This document shows positions 50,598 to 59,885 of a stretch of DNA of 64,000 bases, one piece after another. The position numbers and the translations under genes were made by a program. Source of the DNA: DASXKD01 sp963734725. Lineage in GTDB: Bacteria; Actinomycetota; Actinomycetes; Streptosporangiales; Streptosporangiaceae. Position 1 is the first letter of the stretch, and each line of letters starts with the position of its first letter. The notes below the pieces were generated by a model. That model was not told where the DNA came from and did no database searches. It saw only the letters and a list, made by a program, of their open reading frames with translations. The stretch lies in NCBI GenBank assembly GCA_963734725.1, contig CAVTIX010000015.1, positions 124,001 through 188,000 on the forward strand. Reading direction: 5' to 3'.

Positions 50598-51842
50598 TTG
50601 CCAGCGCAACCCGCTTCTGAGGCCAAGGTCTTCCTGCATATCGGCGAGCCCAAGACCGGCACGACATTTATCCAGCAGGTCATGTGGGGCAACCGCGCCG
50701 AGCTCGCGGCGCAGGGCGTCGTGCTGCCGGGGCACCACCCCCAAGATCATTTCCGGGCCAGCCAGGACCTGCGCGGGATCGAGAAACTGCCTACCGACCC
50801 GGCGGGGTCCTGGACCGGTGAGTGGGAGATCGTGGCCAGCCAGGCGCAGCAGCCGCGGAAAACCGTGGTGATCTCGCACGAGCTGTTCTCCGCGGCCGAC
50901 GCCGCGCAGGCCGGCCGTGCCGTGCGGTCGCTCCAGCCTGCCGAGGTGCACATCGTGCTGACCGTCCGCGACATCGCCACGCTGCTGCCCGCCGAGTGGC
51001 AGGAGACGGTGAAGCACCGCAACACCCGGAGCTGGGAAGACTGGCTGGGGGACGTGATCGACCGGGAGTCGGTCGATGCGGACCGGCGGCAATGGTGGTT
51101 CTGGCGGGTGCACGACACCATGGCGATCTTGCGGCTGTGGGCGGAGCACGTGCCCCCGGAGCGGATCCACGTGATCACGACCGCGCGGCGGGGGTCGGCC
51201 AGCGGGCTGCTGTGGGAGCGGTTCGCCTCCGTGCTTGGCATCGACCCGGGCCGCGCGGACCTGGGCCGGGCCCGGCCAAACGCCTCGCTCGGCATGGCCG
51301 AGACCGAGTTCCTGCGGCGGCTCAACGAGGCACTGCCCAGCCGCGATGAGATCCCCGACTGGTTCTACATGTGGAACGTCAAGGAAACGGTCGCCCACCG
51401 GGCGCTGGCCGGGCGGGGCGGCGGGGCGCGCCTGGTGCTGCCCGCCGACCGGGACGCCTGGGCCAAGGAACAGTCGGAGACGCTCATCGCCAGCCTGCGC
51501 GCCTGTGGCTATGACGTCGTCGGCGACCTGGAGGACCTGCGCCCGCCGCAGGTCACCGAGCCTCCGGTGAGCCCTTCGGACCAGCCGGCCGGGCAGATGC
51601 TGGACGCAGCTGTGCAGGCCGCGGCGGCCCTGGTCGTCAACCAGTACCAGCGCCAGCACCGGGCGGCCCGCCCGCCGGCGCCTCGCGGGCACGGGCTGTC
51701 TGGCCAGATCGAGGCCGCCATCGCCAGATCACCGCGGCTCAAGCGGGCCGTGCGCGAGTTCAGCAGCCGCTACCCGGCCGTGCGCCGGCTGCGGGTGCTG
51801 GCCTGGCAGGCGCTGGAGCGCATCCGCACAAGAGGCCGCTGA
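50598..51842 (+). CDS. Sulfotransferase-family protein
   Basis: A protein of about 414 residues with the PAPS-binding loop VFLHIGEPKTGTTFIQQ near residue 15 and a second element VHIVLTVRDIATLLPAEWQE (3'-phosphate-binding Arg-Asp region) near 115. It would transfer sulfate from PAPS, most likely to a sugar or lipid given the glycan genes on both sides. TTG 50598 is preferred because GAGGTG lies six bases upstream; an in-frame GTG at 50589 lacks a site. Its stop overlaps the next start (TGATG). Confidence 0.82.
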   Translation: MPAQPASEAKVFLHIGEPKTGTTFIQQVMWGNRAELAAQGVVLPGHHPQDHFRASQDLRGIEKLPTDPAGSWTGEWEIVASQAQQPRKTVVISHELFSAADAAQAGRAVRSLQPAEVHIVLTVRDIATLLPAEWQETVKHRNTRSWEDWLGDVIDRESVDADRRQWWFWRVHDTMAILRLWAEHVPPERIHVITTARRGSASGLLWERFASVLGIDPGRADLGRARPNASLGMAETEFLRRLNEALPSRDEIPDWFYMWNVKETVAHRALAGRGGGARLVLPADRDAWAKEQSETLIASLRACGYDVVGDLEDLRPPQVTEPPVSPSDQPAGQMLDAAVQAAAALVVNQYQRQHRAARPPAPRGHGLSGQIEAAIARSPRLKRAVREFSSRYPAVRRLRVLAWQALERIRTRGR

Positions 51843-52786
51843 TGGCCGGCGCGCCTAAGGTGGCTGCGGTCGTGGTCACCTACAACCGGCGCGACCTGCT
51901 CCTGGAGTCGCTCGCCGCGGTCCTGGCGCAGAGCCGGGCGCCGGACTCGGTGATCGTGGTGGACAACGCCTCGGAGGACGGCACGGCCGACGCGGTGCGG
52001 AAGGCGTTCCCCGGCGTGCAACTGGCCGAACTTGCCCGTAACTCAGGCGGCGCGGGCGGCTTCGCCGCCGGCATGGCGCTCGCCCTGGCCGACGCCGCGG
52101 ACCTGATCTGGCTGATGGACGACGACACGGTGCCCGAACCGGGCGCGCTGGCCGCGCTGCTGGCCGCCCGTGACCGGATGCCGGCCAAGGCCCGCCCGCC
52201 CGCGCTGGTCGCCAGCCGGGTGCTGTGGACCGACGGGCGCGCGCACCCGATGAACACCCCGCGCCCCAAGCCGTTCGCGGCCAAGTCGGAGCGCAGCGCC
52301 GCCGCCGCCATCGGCTGCGTGCCGATCCGCTCCGCGTCGTTCGTGTCCGTGCTGGTCAACGCCGCTGAATGCCGCCGCCGCGGGCTCCCTCGGGCTGCCT
52401 ACTTCCTGTGGAACGACGACTTCGAGTTCACCACCCGGCTGCTGCGCGGCAACACCGGCCTGCTCTGCCCGGAGAGCGTCGTGGTGCACAAGACCAAGAC
52501 GTTCGGCTCGACCGACGTGGACCCGGGGGATCGCTTCTTCTACGAGGTACGGAACAAGATCTGGATGTTCCGGGATCGCGCGCCGCTCGCCCCGCTGGAA
52601 CGCCTCGTGTACGGCGGGTCCACGCTGCGCCGCTGGGCCCGTACGTTCGCCGGCTCGCATGACCGGCGCACGCTATCCTCCTCGCTGGCCAGGGGCATCG
52701 CGGCGGGGGTGCGGACGCGGCCACGGCCCACCGACGAGGTGCTCGCGGACGCCGGGCTGCTGGTCCCGGCGCAAAGCCGGGACTGA
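51842..52786 (+). CDS. Family 2 glycosyltransferase, GlfT1/rhamnosyltransferase-like
   Basis: A 314-residue GT-A enzyme: VAAVVVTYNRRDLLLESLAAVLAQ, VVDNASEDGT, NSGGAGGFAAGM, and the metal motif LMDDDTVPEPGAL (about 96-100). The acceptor region is FLWNDDFEFTTRLL. The NSGGAGGF and DDDT arrangement is that of GlfT1, the enzyme that starts galactan on a rhamnosyl acceptor, but a rhamnosyltransferase is also possible. Translated in a one-base overlap with the sulfotransferase. Confidence 0.85.
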   Translation: MAGAPKVAAVVVTYNRRDLLLESLAAVLAQSRAPDSVIVVDNASEDGTADAVRKAFPGVQLAELARNSGGAGGFAAGMALALADAADLIWLMDDDTVPEPGALAALLAARDRMPAKARPPALVASRVLWTDGRAHPMNTPRPKPFAAKSERSAAAAIGCVPIRSASFVSVLVNAAECRRRGLPRAAYFLWNDDFEFTTRLLRGNTGLLCPESVVVHKTKTFGSTDVDPGDRFFYEVRNKIWMFRDRAPLAPLERLVYGGSTLRRWARTFAGSHDRRTLSSSLARGIAAGVRTRPRPTDEVLADAGLLVPAQSRD

Positions 52787-52833
52787 CGCCCGTGATCACA
52801 CCTGACGCCGCTGACTGCGGGCGCCGGAGGCGA

Positions 52834-52902
52834 CTTATCACGCGAAACGGCCCCACAAACCATGACCTACCAGACGCCGGACCGGCCGTTCCGCGTGATA
52901 TC
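52834..52902. repeat. 69-bp inverted-repeat module, copy B
   Basis: Starts CTTATCACGCGAAACGGC and ends GGCCGTTCCGCGTGATATC; the arms pair over 17 bases with one mismatch. It matches the module at 2599-2666 in both ends and in length, but not in the middle. It lies in the 336-base gap before the dimethylformamidase-like lipoprotein gene. Confidence 0.55.
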
Positions 52903-52905
52903 ACC

Positions 52906-53016
52906 GGAACGGCCGGGGCAGACGGGCTGGAACGACCGGGGCAGATGGGTTGCAACGGCCGCGGGCGGGCGGGTTGCAACGGCCGCGGGCGGGCTGCAAC
53001 GGCCGCGGGCGGGCGG
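52906..53016. repeat. Tandem repeat array, five units of 20-24 bp
   Basis: Units begin GGAACGGCC, GGAACGACC and then three times GCAACGGCCGCGGGCGGGC, at 52906, 52929, 52952, 52976 and 52996. It follows directly after the inverted-repeat module. Uneven unit length rules out a simple coding repeat. Confidence 0.75.
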
Positions 53017-53122
53017 AAAGGGGGTCGGCCGGCGGAGATTTTGCCGGGTCATGGCGTGGTCAAAAGGCCGCGGCGACCCGTCCTGCGGGCTTATGTGTAC
53101 TGGCAAGGGCAGTATTGGTCGC

Positions 53123-54710
53123 ATGGCGCCACCCTCCCGTTATTCGCGGCGAGCATTCATCGGTATCGCCGCCGGCGCGGCCGCGATACCGGCGGTGACG
53201 GCTGGCTGCCAAGGTTCCGGGCCGGGCGCCCCGGCCGGGCACGCCAGCGCGGCGCCGTCGCGGCGCCGGACAGTGCAGGAGAACGAGCGGCCCGGCGACC
53301 GGCGCTGGGACATCAGGCACCTCGGCGGGCCCGACGCGATGATGGGTTACGCGGGGCAGGCCAGCGTGCTGCCCGGTGAGCAGATAACGCTGTACGCGTT
53401 CAACGACCTCGCGCTCGTTCACGGTGAGCGCGTTCCGCATGGGCTGGTACCGCGGCGACCTGGCCCGCCTGGTGTGGCGCTCGGGCACCGTGGGCGGGCA
53501 CCGGCAGCGCAAGCCCAGCCTGATCAGGCCGACCAACACGGTGGAGGCGCGCTGGGGGCCGTCGCTGTCTATCGCCACCCACGACTGGCCAGAGGGCAGC
53601 TACCTGCTGCGGATGGACTCCGAGGACGGCCCGCAGCGGTTCGTCCCGGTCACCGTCCGGTCGGCTAGCACCACCGGCAAGATCGTGATCAAGAACGCGG
53701 TAGAGACCTGGCAGGCCTACAACGCCTGGGGCGGATACGACCTGTACAACGGCCCGGGCGGGATCGCCGACTACAACAACCGCTCGCTGGCGGTCAGCCT
53801 GGACCGGCCGTACGACCGGCAGGGCGCTTACATGTTCCTGTACCACGAGCGGAAGCTGATCGAGCTGGCCGAGCGCCTGGGCCTGCCGCTGGCCTACGTC
53901 ACCAGCATGGACATCGACGCCGACCGGCGCCTGCTGGACGGGGCCAGCGCCCTGTTCTCCCCCGGGCACGACGAGTACTGGACGCCGCCGGAGCGGGCGC
54001 ACGTGACCGCGGCCAGGGATGCGGGCGTGAACATCGCGTTCCTCGGTGCGAACTGCATGTTCCGGCGCACCCGGCTGGGCAGCACGCGGCTGGGCCCGCG
54101 GCGGCTGGTCATCTGCTACAAGACCAGCTACCTGCAGGACCCGATGTACGGGAAGGACAACGCGCTGGTCACCAGCGACTGGCGGGAGCCGCCGCACCCC
54201 GATCCGGAGTCATCGCTGACCGGCACGCTGTACGAGTCGAACCCGGTGTCCGCGCCCTACGTGGTCGCCTCACCGCACGCCTGGATGTTCGCCGGGACCG
54301 GGGTGCGGAAGGGAACCACGTTCCGTGGCCTGGTGGGCATCGAATACGACCGGGTCAACCCGGGCTCGCCGGTCGAGCGGCCGATCGAGGTGCTGTCCCA
54401 CTCGCCGGTGACCTGCCGGGGCGTGAACAGCTACTCGGACTCGGCCTACTACACCCACCGTGGCGGCGCTGGGGTGTTCAACACCGGGACGATGCGCTGG
54501 GTGGCCTCGTTCGGCCGCCCCTACCGGTTCGGCCTGGACCGGCACACCAGTGACTTCACCCGGAGGGTCACGGAGAACCTGCTGCGCGCCTACGCTGATG
54601 GCCCGGCCGCGGCCAAACACCCGGCGCACGACAACCTGGCCGCGATGCATGAGTGGGCGGGCGACCCGATCGCGGCGAACCACAACCTTTGGCCGCCGGT
54701 CGTGCTTTAG
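53123..54710 (+). pseudogene. Tat-exported lipoprotein of the N,N-dimethylformamidase large-subunit type, frameshifted
   Basis: Two frames encode one protein of about 528 residues. The first begins at ATG 53123 with a twin-arginine signal (SRRAFIGIAAGAAAIPAVTAGC) and a lipobox cysteine, and continues to GEQITLYA. The second carries TTSRSFTVSAFRMGWYRGDLARLV and continues to 54710 with ETWQAYNAWGGYDLYNG, FSPGHDEYWTPPERAHV and LGANCMFRR, all typical of the dimethylformamidase beta-like domain. Deleting one T near 53400 restores TLYASTTSRSF. The function of exported members is unknown. The indel may be an assembly error. Confidence 0.7.
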
Positions 54711-54812
54711 CCCCGGCCCCGGTCGTGGCACGACCAGACCGTGGCACGGCCGATGCGTCCGCAGCCGCGGCGGCCGACCACGTCGGTCGTGCTGTGACCG
54801 GATGGCCGCAGG

Positions 54813-55676
54813 TCAGGGCGCCTGGGGGAGCTTGACCGAGCCTCGTTTGGCCGCGGGCGCCGACGGCGGCGGCACGACCGGCCCGATGTCGCCATCCGGC
54901 GCCTCGTCCAGATCGACGATCACCGGGGCGTGGTCGCTCGGCCCGGTCCCCTTGCGGGCCTGGCGATCCACCCACGCCGCCTGCACCCGGCCGGCCATCG
55001 GCGCGCTGGCCAGCACCAGGTCGATCCGCATCCCCAGGTCCTGGTGGAACATCCCGGCCCGGTAGTCCCAGTAGGTGAACACCCGGCGGTCCGGCCAGCG
55101 GTCCCGGACCACGTCGTGCAGGCCGAGCGCCTCGAGGCTGGCCAGCGCCTCGCGCTCCGGCGGCGTGACGTGGGTCTGCCCGATGTAGGCCTCCGGGTCG
55201 AACACGTCTGCGTCGGTCGGCGCGATGTTCATGTCCCCGCACACCATGACCGCTTTCGGCCCGGCGGCGACCTGCTCCCGCAGCGCCGCCAGCCAGGCGA
55301 GCTTGTAGTGATAGTGATCGGAGCCCGGCACCCGCCCGTTGGGCACGTAGACCGAGTGCACCCGGACCCCGCCACAGGTGGCCGAGACCGCGCGCGCCTC
55401 GGGCTTGGGGAAGCCCGGACCGCCGGGGATGCCGGTGATCACGTCGTCGAGGCCGGCCCGGGACAGGATCGCCACCCCGTTCCATTGGGCCTGGCCGTGC
55501 AGGGCGACCGCGTAGCCACGGCGGTCAAGCTCCCCGCCGAGCAGGCCGGTGAACGCGCTGTCGGCGAGCTTGGTTTCCTGGAGGCAGACCACATCGGGCT
55601 GCCGCTGATCCAGCCACGGCAGCAGCCGCGGTACCCGTTGCTTGACCGAGTTAACGTTCCAGGTCGCTACCCGCAC
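54813..55676 (-). CDS. xthA: Exodeoxyribonuclease III
   Basis: AP endonuclease/3'-5' exonuclease of 287 residues. Metal and catalytic motifs appear in order: ATWNVNSVKQR, VCLQETKLAD, VYVPNGRVPGSDHY, GDMNIAPTDADVFD and the final PSDHAPV. GTG 55676 is chosen because homologues begin V(R/K)VATWNVNS; the frame is open to 55793. It diverges from the DGPF/ECF42 pair. Confidence 0.93.
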   Translation of the reverse strand: MRVATWNVNSVKQRVPRLLPWLDQRQPDVVCLQETKLADSAFTGLLGGELDRRGYAVALHGQAQWNGVAILSRAGLDDVITGIPGGPGFPKPEARAVSATCGGVRVHSVYVPNGRVPGSDHYHYKLAWLAALREQVAAGPKAVMVCGDMNIAPTDADVFDPEAYIGQTHVTPPEREALASLEALGLHDVVRDRWPDRRVFTYWDYRAGMFHQDLGMRIDLVLASAPMAGRVQAAWVDRQARKGTGPSDHAPVIVDLDEAPDGDIGPVVPPPSAPAAKRGSVKLPQAP

Positions 55677-55782
55677 GGGCCTACGGTAGCCGCCATCGAC
55701 GACATCCGGTGTCCGCTCTGCCCCGGCGGCGCCGACGTCCCTGGTAGAAGCACCGCCACGTACAGGAAGAAGGGAGCCGACC

Positions 55783-56202
55783 ATGAAGTACATGATCTTG
55801 CTATACGGATCGCAGCAGGACTACGACGCCCTGACCGGGAAGCAGGTCCCGGGCAAGCCGGCCTGGGGCGCGGAGGACTTCGCGGCGATGGGGACGTTCA
55901 TGGCGGAGTTCACCACGGGCCTGGCCGAGTCCGGGGAACTCGTGGAGACCCGGGGCCTGACCGCACCGGTGCACGCGAGGCGGATCGAGCTGGCGGACGG
56001 CGTCGCGGTGGTGACCGACGGGCCGTACGCGGAAACCCAGGAGGTGCTGGCCGGGTACTGGGTTGTGGACTGCGAGAGCTTCGACCGGGCCACCCAGATC
56101 GCCGGTGGGCTGTCGAACTGCCCGGGCCCGGCCGGCGCCGCCGCGAACGCCGCGGTGGATGTGCGGCCGATCGCCGATTCCCGTGACGAACTGGAGCTGT
56201 GA
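55783..56202 (+). CDS. YCII-related (DGPF) protein of an ECF42 module
   Basis: A 139-residue DGPF protein: MKYMILLYGSQQDY at the start and VVTDGPYAETQEVLAGYWVV at about 84-103, where DGPYAE replaces DGPFAE. Such proteins are the usual partner and predicted target of ECF42 sigma factors. AGAAGGGAG precedes the ATG. Its stop overlaps the sigma gene start (GTGA), so the pair is translated together. Confidence 0.9.
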   Translation: MKYMILLYGSQQDYDALTGKQVPGKPAWGAEDFAAMGTFMAEFTTGLAESGELVETRGLTAPVHARRIELADGVAVVTDGPYAETQEVLAGYWVVDCESFDRATQIAGGLSNCPGPAGAAANAAVDVRPIADSRDELEL

Positions 56203-57455
56203 CCACCGACATGGCTGAAGCCAGTGCCGAGGACCTGCTGCGGCGGCTCGCGCCGCAGGTCCTCGGCGCGGTGGTGCGGCGCTACGGGCACTTCGACACG
56301 GCCGAGGACGCGGTCCAGGAGGCGTTGCTCGCGGCCGCGGTGCAATGGCCCAGGGACGGGGTCCCCGACGACCCGCGCGGCTGGCTGATCAAGGTCGCCT
56401 CGCGCCGGCTGACCGACCTGCTGCGTAGCGAGCAGGCCCGGCAGCGGCGGGAGGACACCGTATTCCGGTGGACGCTGCCCGAGCAGTGGGTGGCCCCCGC
56501 CGCCGACCGGGCCGGGGCTGCCGCCGACGACACGCTCATCCTGCTGTTCCTGTGCTGCCACCCGGCGCTGTCGGCCGCCTCGCAGATCGCGCTCACGCTG
56601 CGCGCGGTCGGCGGGCTGACCACCGCGGAGATCGCCCGGGCGTTCCTCGTGCCGGAGGCGACGATGACCCGGCGGATCAGCCGGGCCAAGCAGAGCATCA
56701 AGGCCAGCGGCGTTCCGTTCAGCCTGCCCGCGGCCAGCGAGCGCGCGGCGCGGCTCGGCGCGGTGCTGCACGTGCTGTACCTGATCTTCAACGAGGGCTA
56801 CGCCAGCACCTCGGGACCGGACCTGCAGCGCAGCGAGCTGTCGGCGGAGGCGATCCGGCTGGCCCGGATGGCGCACCGGCTGCTGCCCGAGGACGGCGAG
56901 GCGACCGGGCTGCTCGCGCTGATGTTGCTCACCGACGCCCGCCGCCCGGCGCGCACCGGGCCGGGCGGCAGCCTGGTGCCGATGGCCGAGCAGGACCGCG
57001 GCCGGTGGGACGCCGCCGCCATCGCGGAGGGGGTGGCGCTGATCACCGGCGCGCTGCCGCACGGGCCGACCGGGCCGTACCAGCTCCAGGCGGCGATCGC
57101 CGCGATCCACGACGAGGCGACGAGCGCCGAGGAGACCGACTGGCCGCAGATCGTGGCGCTGTACGAACTGCTGCTTCGGGTCACCAGCAACCCCATGGTG
57201 GCGCTCAACCACGCGGTCGCGGTGGCCATGGCCCAGGGCGCCCAGGCCGGGCTGGACCTGCTGGCCGGGCTCGACGGCGATGAACGGATCACCGGGGATC
57301 ACCGGTTCCACGCGGTGCGCGGGCACCTGCTGGAAATGGCCGGGGACCGGGCCGCGGCGCTGCGCTGCTACCAGGACGCGGCCCGGCGGGCCACCAGCCT
57401 CCCGCAGCAGCGCTACCTGCAGGCCCGCGCCGCCCGCCTGGCAGGCACTGACTGA
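56199..57455 (+). CDS. ECF42-family RNA polymerase sigma factor
   Basis: A 418-residue sigma factor. Regions 2 and 4 occupy about residues 10-185: YGHFDTAEDAVQEALLAA, WLIKVASRRLTDLLRSEQAR, and RAVGGLTTAEIARAFLVPEATMTRRISRAKQ. The remaining 230 residues are the helical, TPR-like extension that defines ECF42 and is needed for activity in studied members (LYLIFNEGY; LLRVTSNPMVALNHAVAVAMAQG). No anti-sigma factor is known for the group. Coupled to the DGPF gene. Confidence 0.93.
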   Translation: MTTDMAEASAEDLLRRLAPQVLGAVVRRYGHFDTAEDAVQEALLAAAVQWPRDGVPDDPRGWLIKVASRRLTDLLRSEQARQRREDTVFRWTLPEQWVAPAADRAGAAADDTLILLFLCCHPALSAASQIALTLRAVGGLTTAEIARAFLVPEATMTRRISRAKQSIKASGVPFSLPAASERAARLGAVLHVLYLIFNEGYASTSGPDLQRSELSAEAIRLARMAHRLLPEDGEATGLLALMLLTDARRPARTGPGGSLVPMAEQDRGRWDAAAIAEGVALITGALPHGPTGPYQLQAAIAAIHDEATSAEETDWPQIVALYELLLRVTSNPMVALNHAVAVAMAQGAQAGLDLLAGLDGDERITGDHRFHAVRGHLLEMAGDRAAALRCYQDAARRATSLPQQRYLQARAARLAGTD

Positions 57456-57462
57456 GCCCCTT

Positions 57463-57729
57463 TCACCCGCCGAAGAACTCGCGCGGGTTACGGACCAGCA
57501 TCTGCTCGATCTGGTCGTCGGTGACGCCGCGCTCGCGCAGGCCGGGCAGCGGTGCGCTGTGGATGTAGCCGAGTTGCCAGTCGGGCAGGGCGAAATCCTG
57601 CTCGGCATTGGTGAACCAGTCCGTGAACGAGGCCTTGTCGTGGGAGAGCATGACCCGGCCGGCGTAAGTACGCTCACAGAGCCCGGCCAGGGCGTCGAGC
57701 TGCCCGGCCGTGGTCGGGACTTTGGGCAT
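57463..57729 (-). pseudogene. Phosphotriesterase-like C-terminal fragment
   Basis: About 88 codons resemble the end of phosphotriesterase-family hydrolases: YAGRVMLSHDKASFTDWF, then YIHSAPLPGLRERGVTDDQIEQMLVRNPREFFGG. The SHD motif carries the last metal-binding Asp of the TIM barrel. The first 220 or so residues and the other metal ligands are missing, and nothing upstream matches. It could be translated from an ATG at 57729 but would be inactive. Confidence 0.55.
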
Positions 57730-57867
57730 GGCGGGCCTACCTCCGATGCGGGCAACGGTTGCCGGGGCGTCGTAATGCACCCAATTACAAAACGGCTGAC
57801 GGGAGTTGGCCAGCCCCGCCGCGCGGAGCGGGCAGCGCGGCCGACGCCTGTCGCGCACGCCAGGCGA

Positions 57868-58719
57868 TCAGCCGGCCCCGGCCGCGGCGAGCACCACCAG
57901 CAGGATGGTGCTCGCCGCGAGCGTGCCATGGACCACGATCATGATCACGGGCCTGCCCGCCGGCGCTCCGGCGCCCGGCGCCGCTGGCCGGCTGTGGCTG
58001 CCCGCCCCGGCGACGGCCACGGGCCGGGCCACGTCCGCGGCCGGCCCGGGCAGCCCGCCGACCAGCGTGGCCATGCCGAGCCCGGCCACCGAGAGGATCA
58101 CGCCGACCGCGACCCAGGCCAGGGCGGCCGCGCCGGTGGCCACGAAACCGATCCAGATGCCAAAGCCCGCTACGGCGAGGCCAAGGTGCCCGGCGATGAC
58201 CGGCCGGGGCACCCCCGCCGCCCGCCGGTAGCCCGGGCGCAGCCCGCCGCCGGCCAGCCAGCCCGCGGCCAGCCAGGCCCCAGCTGCCACGGTGACCACC
58301 CATGCGCCCAGGGCGCCGAGGTCCAGCGGCAGGCCAGCGGGCCTGCCCGCCGGCGCGGCCACCGGCGGCGCCGGGGCGCGGGGCGGCGGAACCACCGTGA
58401 CCAGGTAGGCGAGGTAGGCGGCCTCTTTGTGCGCCAGCCGCCGGCCCTTGGCCTTGGGCTGGGGCCCGACCACGTCGCGGACGGCCCGTTCGACGACCAG
58501 GTTGATCTGCTCATGGCTCAGGCCGGCGCAGGCCCGGGGCACCGAGGTCACCGTGACGTGCCGGTCCAGCGCCTGCACGGCGAAGGCGTAACAGGCGCTC
58601 ACGGTGGCCTGGTACGGGGCGGGCGGCCCAGCCGAGCAGCCGGCCACCGGGGCAAGGGCCAGCAGGACGAGCACGGGGGCCAGTGGCCCGGCCCGGGCCA
58701 GGATCGGCGGCACGGTCAC
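57868..58719 (-). CDS. Polytopic membrane protein of unknown function
   Basis: A 283-residue protein. An N-terminal hydrophobic segment with a lipobox-like end (LALAPVAGCSAG) is followed by a soluble stretch (SACYAFAVQALDRHVTVTSVPRACAGLSHEQINLVVERAVRD) and about five helices. GTG 58719 overlaps the restored stop of the epoxide hydrolase (GTGA), showing that these were two coupled genes. Because of a one-base indel in the hydrolase gene they now read as a single 669-codon frame. I do not recognise the family; the helix arrangement vaguely suggests a haem-binding membrane protein. Confidence 0.6.
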   Translation of the reverse strand: MTVPPILARAGPLAPVLVLLALAPVAGCSAGPPAPYQATVSACYAFAVQALDRHVTVTSVPRACAGLSHEQINLVVERAVRDVVGPQPKAKGRRLAHKEAAYLAYLVTVVPPPRAPAPPVAAPAGRPAGLPLDLGALGAWVVTVAAGAWLAAGWLAGGGLRPGYRRAAGVPRPVIAGHLGLAVAGFGIWIGFVATGAAALAWVAVGVILSVAGLGMATLVGGLPGPAADVARPVAVAGAGSHSRPAAPGAGAPAGRPVIMIVVHGTLAASTILLVVLAAAGAG

Positions 58720-59877
58720 GGCCGGCGGTACGGGCGGAACACTTCGCGGAGCCTGGCCCGCCAGGAGATCTGGCTCTGCCACGGCCGGGAAGTGGCCGCC
58801 CCGGTCGTGCTCGGCCCAGCCGGAGACGCGGAAATACCGCTGGGCCAGCTCCCGTGGCGGTTTCGGGAAGGGCACGGTCTCGCCGCCGAAGATGTCGATC
58901 GCGGTCGGCACCGGCGCAGGGTCGTCGGCCGGTAGCGCGCTGGCCGGGGCATGCCGGTGCGCCCAGTAGGGCAGCAGCGACGAGGCGGCCGTCCTGGTCA
59001 CCCAGTAGAGGGTGAGCGTGGACAACAGGTGGTCCCGGTCGCAGGCCGGCTGCCCGTCGGCGGTGGTGCTGCTCCACCGGATCAGCTTCTCCCCGAGCCA
59101 CGCGGCCAGCGCGACCGGTGAGTCGTCGAGCCCGGCGCCGATCGTCGCGGGCTTGGTGGCGTGCATGTGCGCGTACCCGCCCTCCTCCGCCGTCCAGGCG
59201 TCAACCTCGGCGAAGTGCGCGCTCACCGCGTCGCTCCAGGGCCGCGGCGGCGCGGGCAGGCCCGGCGTGGCGAGGTGGATCGCCGCGACCGCGCCGGGAT
59301 GAGCCCGGCCGAGCCACGCGGTGACCCCGGCGCCGAGGTCGCTGCCGTGGGCGGCGAACCGCCGGTAGCCGAGCACGTCGGTCATGACCGTGTGCCACAA
59401 CTCCGCGACCTGCCCGTGGACCAGGCCGCCGGGCGGCGGCGGGCCGGAGAAGCCGAAGCCGGGAAGGGAGGGCAGCACGACGCTGAACGCGTCCCGCGGG
59501 TCTGCGCCGTGCGCGGCCGGTTCGGTGAGCAGCGGCAGCACCGCCAGGTACTCGAGGAACGAGCTTGGCCAGCCGTGCGTCAGCACGAGCGGGAGCGGGT
59601 CGGGCCCGGCGCCCGGGGCGTGCACCAGGTGCACGGCCACGCCGTCGATATCGGCGCGCAGATGGGTGAGCCGGTCCAGGCGGGCCTGCAGGGTCAGCGG
59701 GTCGAAGGCCCGCCAGTCGGCGATCAGTTCGCCGAGCCAGGTCCCGGGCACACCGCGTTCCCAGGTTCTGCCTGTGCCCGGGGCCAGCCGGGCGGTCCCC
59801 AGCCGCAAGGCCAGATCCCCGAGGGTCTCGATGTCCAGCGCAGCCCGGAACGGCTCGGCATGAGGATGCGAGGCCAT
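58716..59877 (-). pseudogene. Epoxide hydrolase (alpha/beta fold), frameshifted at the 3' end
   Basis: About 387 residues of an epoxide hydrolase with the N-terminal EHN domain (FDPLTLQARLDRLTHLRADIDG). The oxyanion motif is LTHGWPSS, the nucleophile Asp is in AHGSDLGAGVTAWLG and the catalytic His in EHDRGGHFPAV. After LLAGQ the frame slips: an extra G near 58752-58753 removes the expected ending LREVFRPYRRP-stop, and translation runs on into the membrane protein. All catalytic residues precede the slip, so activity could survive. The start at ATG 59877 lacks a clear ribosome site and abuts an IS200/IS605-type end. Confidence 0.7.
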
Positions 59878-59885
59878 ACGGAGAT

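Noticed and set aside
52906..53016. Short repeats as a CRISPR array
   Set aside because: Units follow each other without unique spacers and vary from 20 to 24 bases.
57868..59877. Apparent 669-residue epoxide hydrolase-membrane protein fusion
   Set aside because: The hydrolase's natural C-terminus and stop are visible in the adjacent frame, and the membrane protein has its own overlapping GTG start. A one-base indel explains the fusion.
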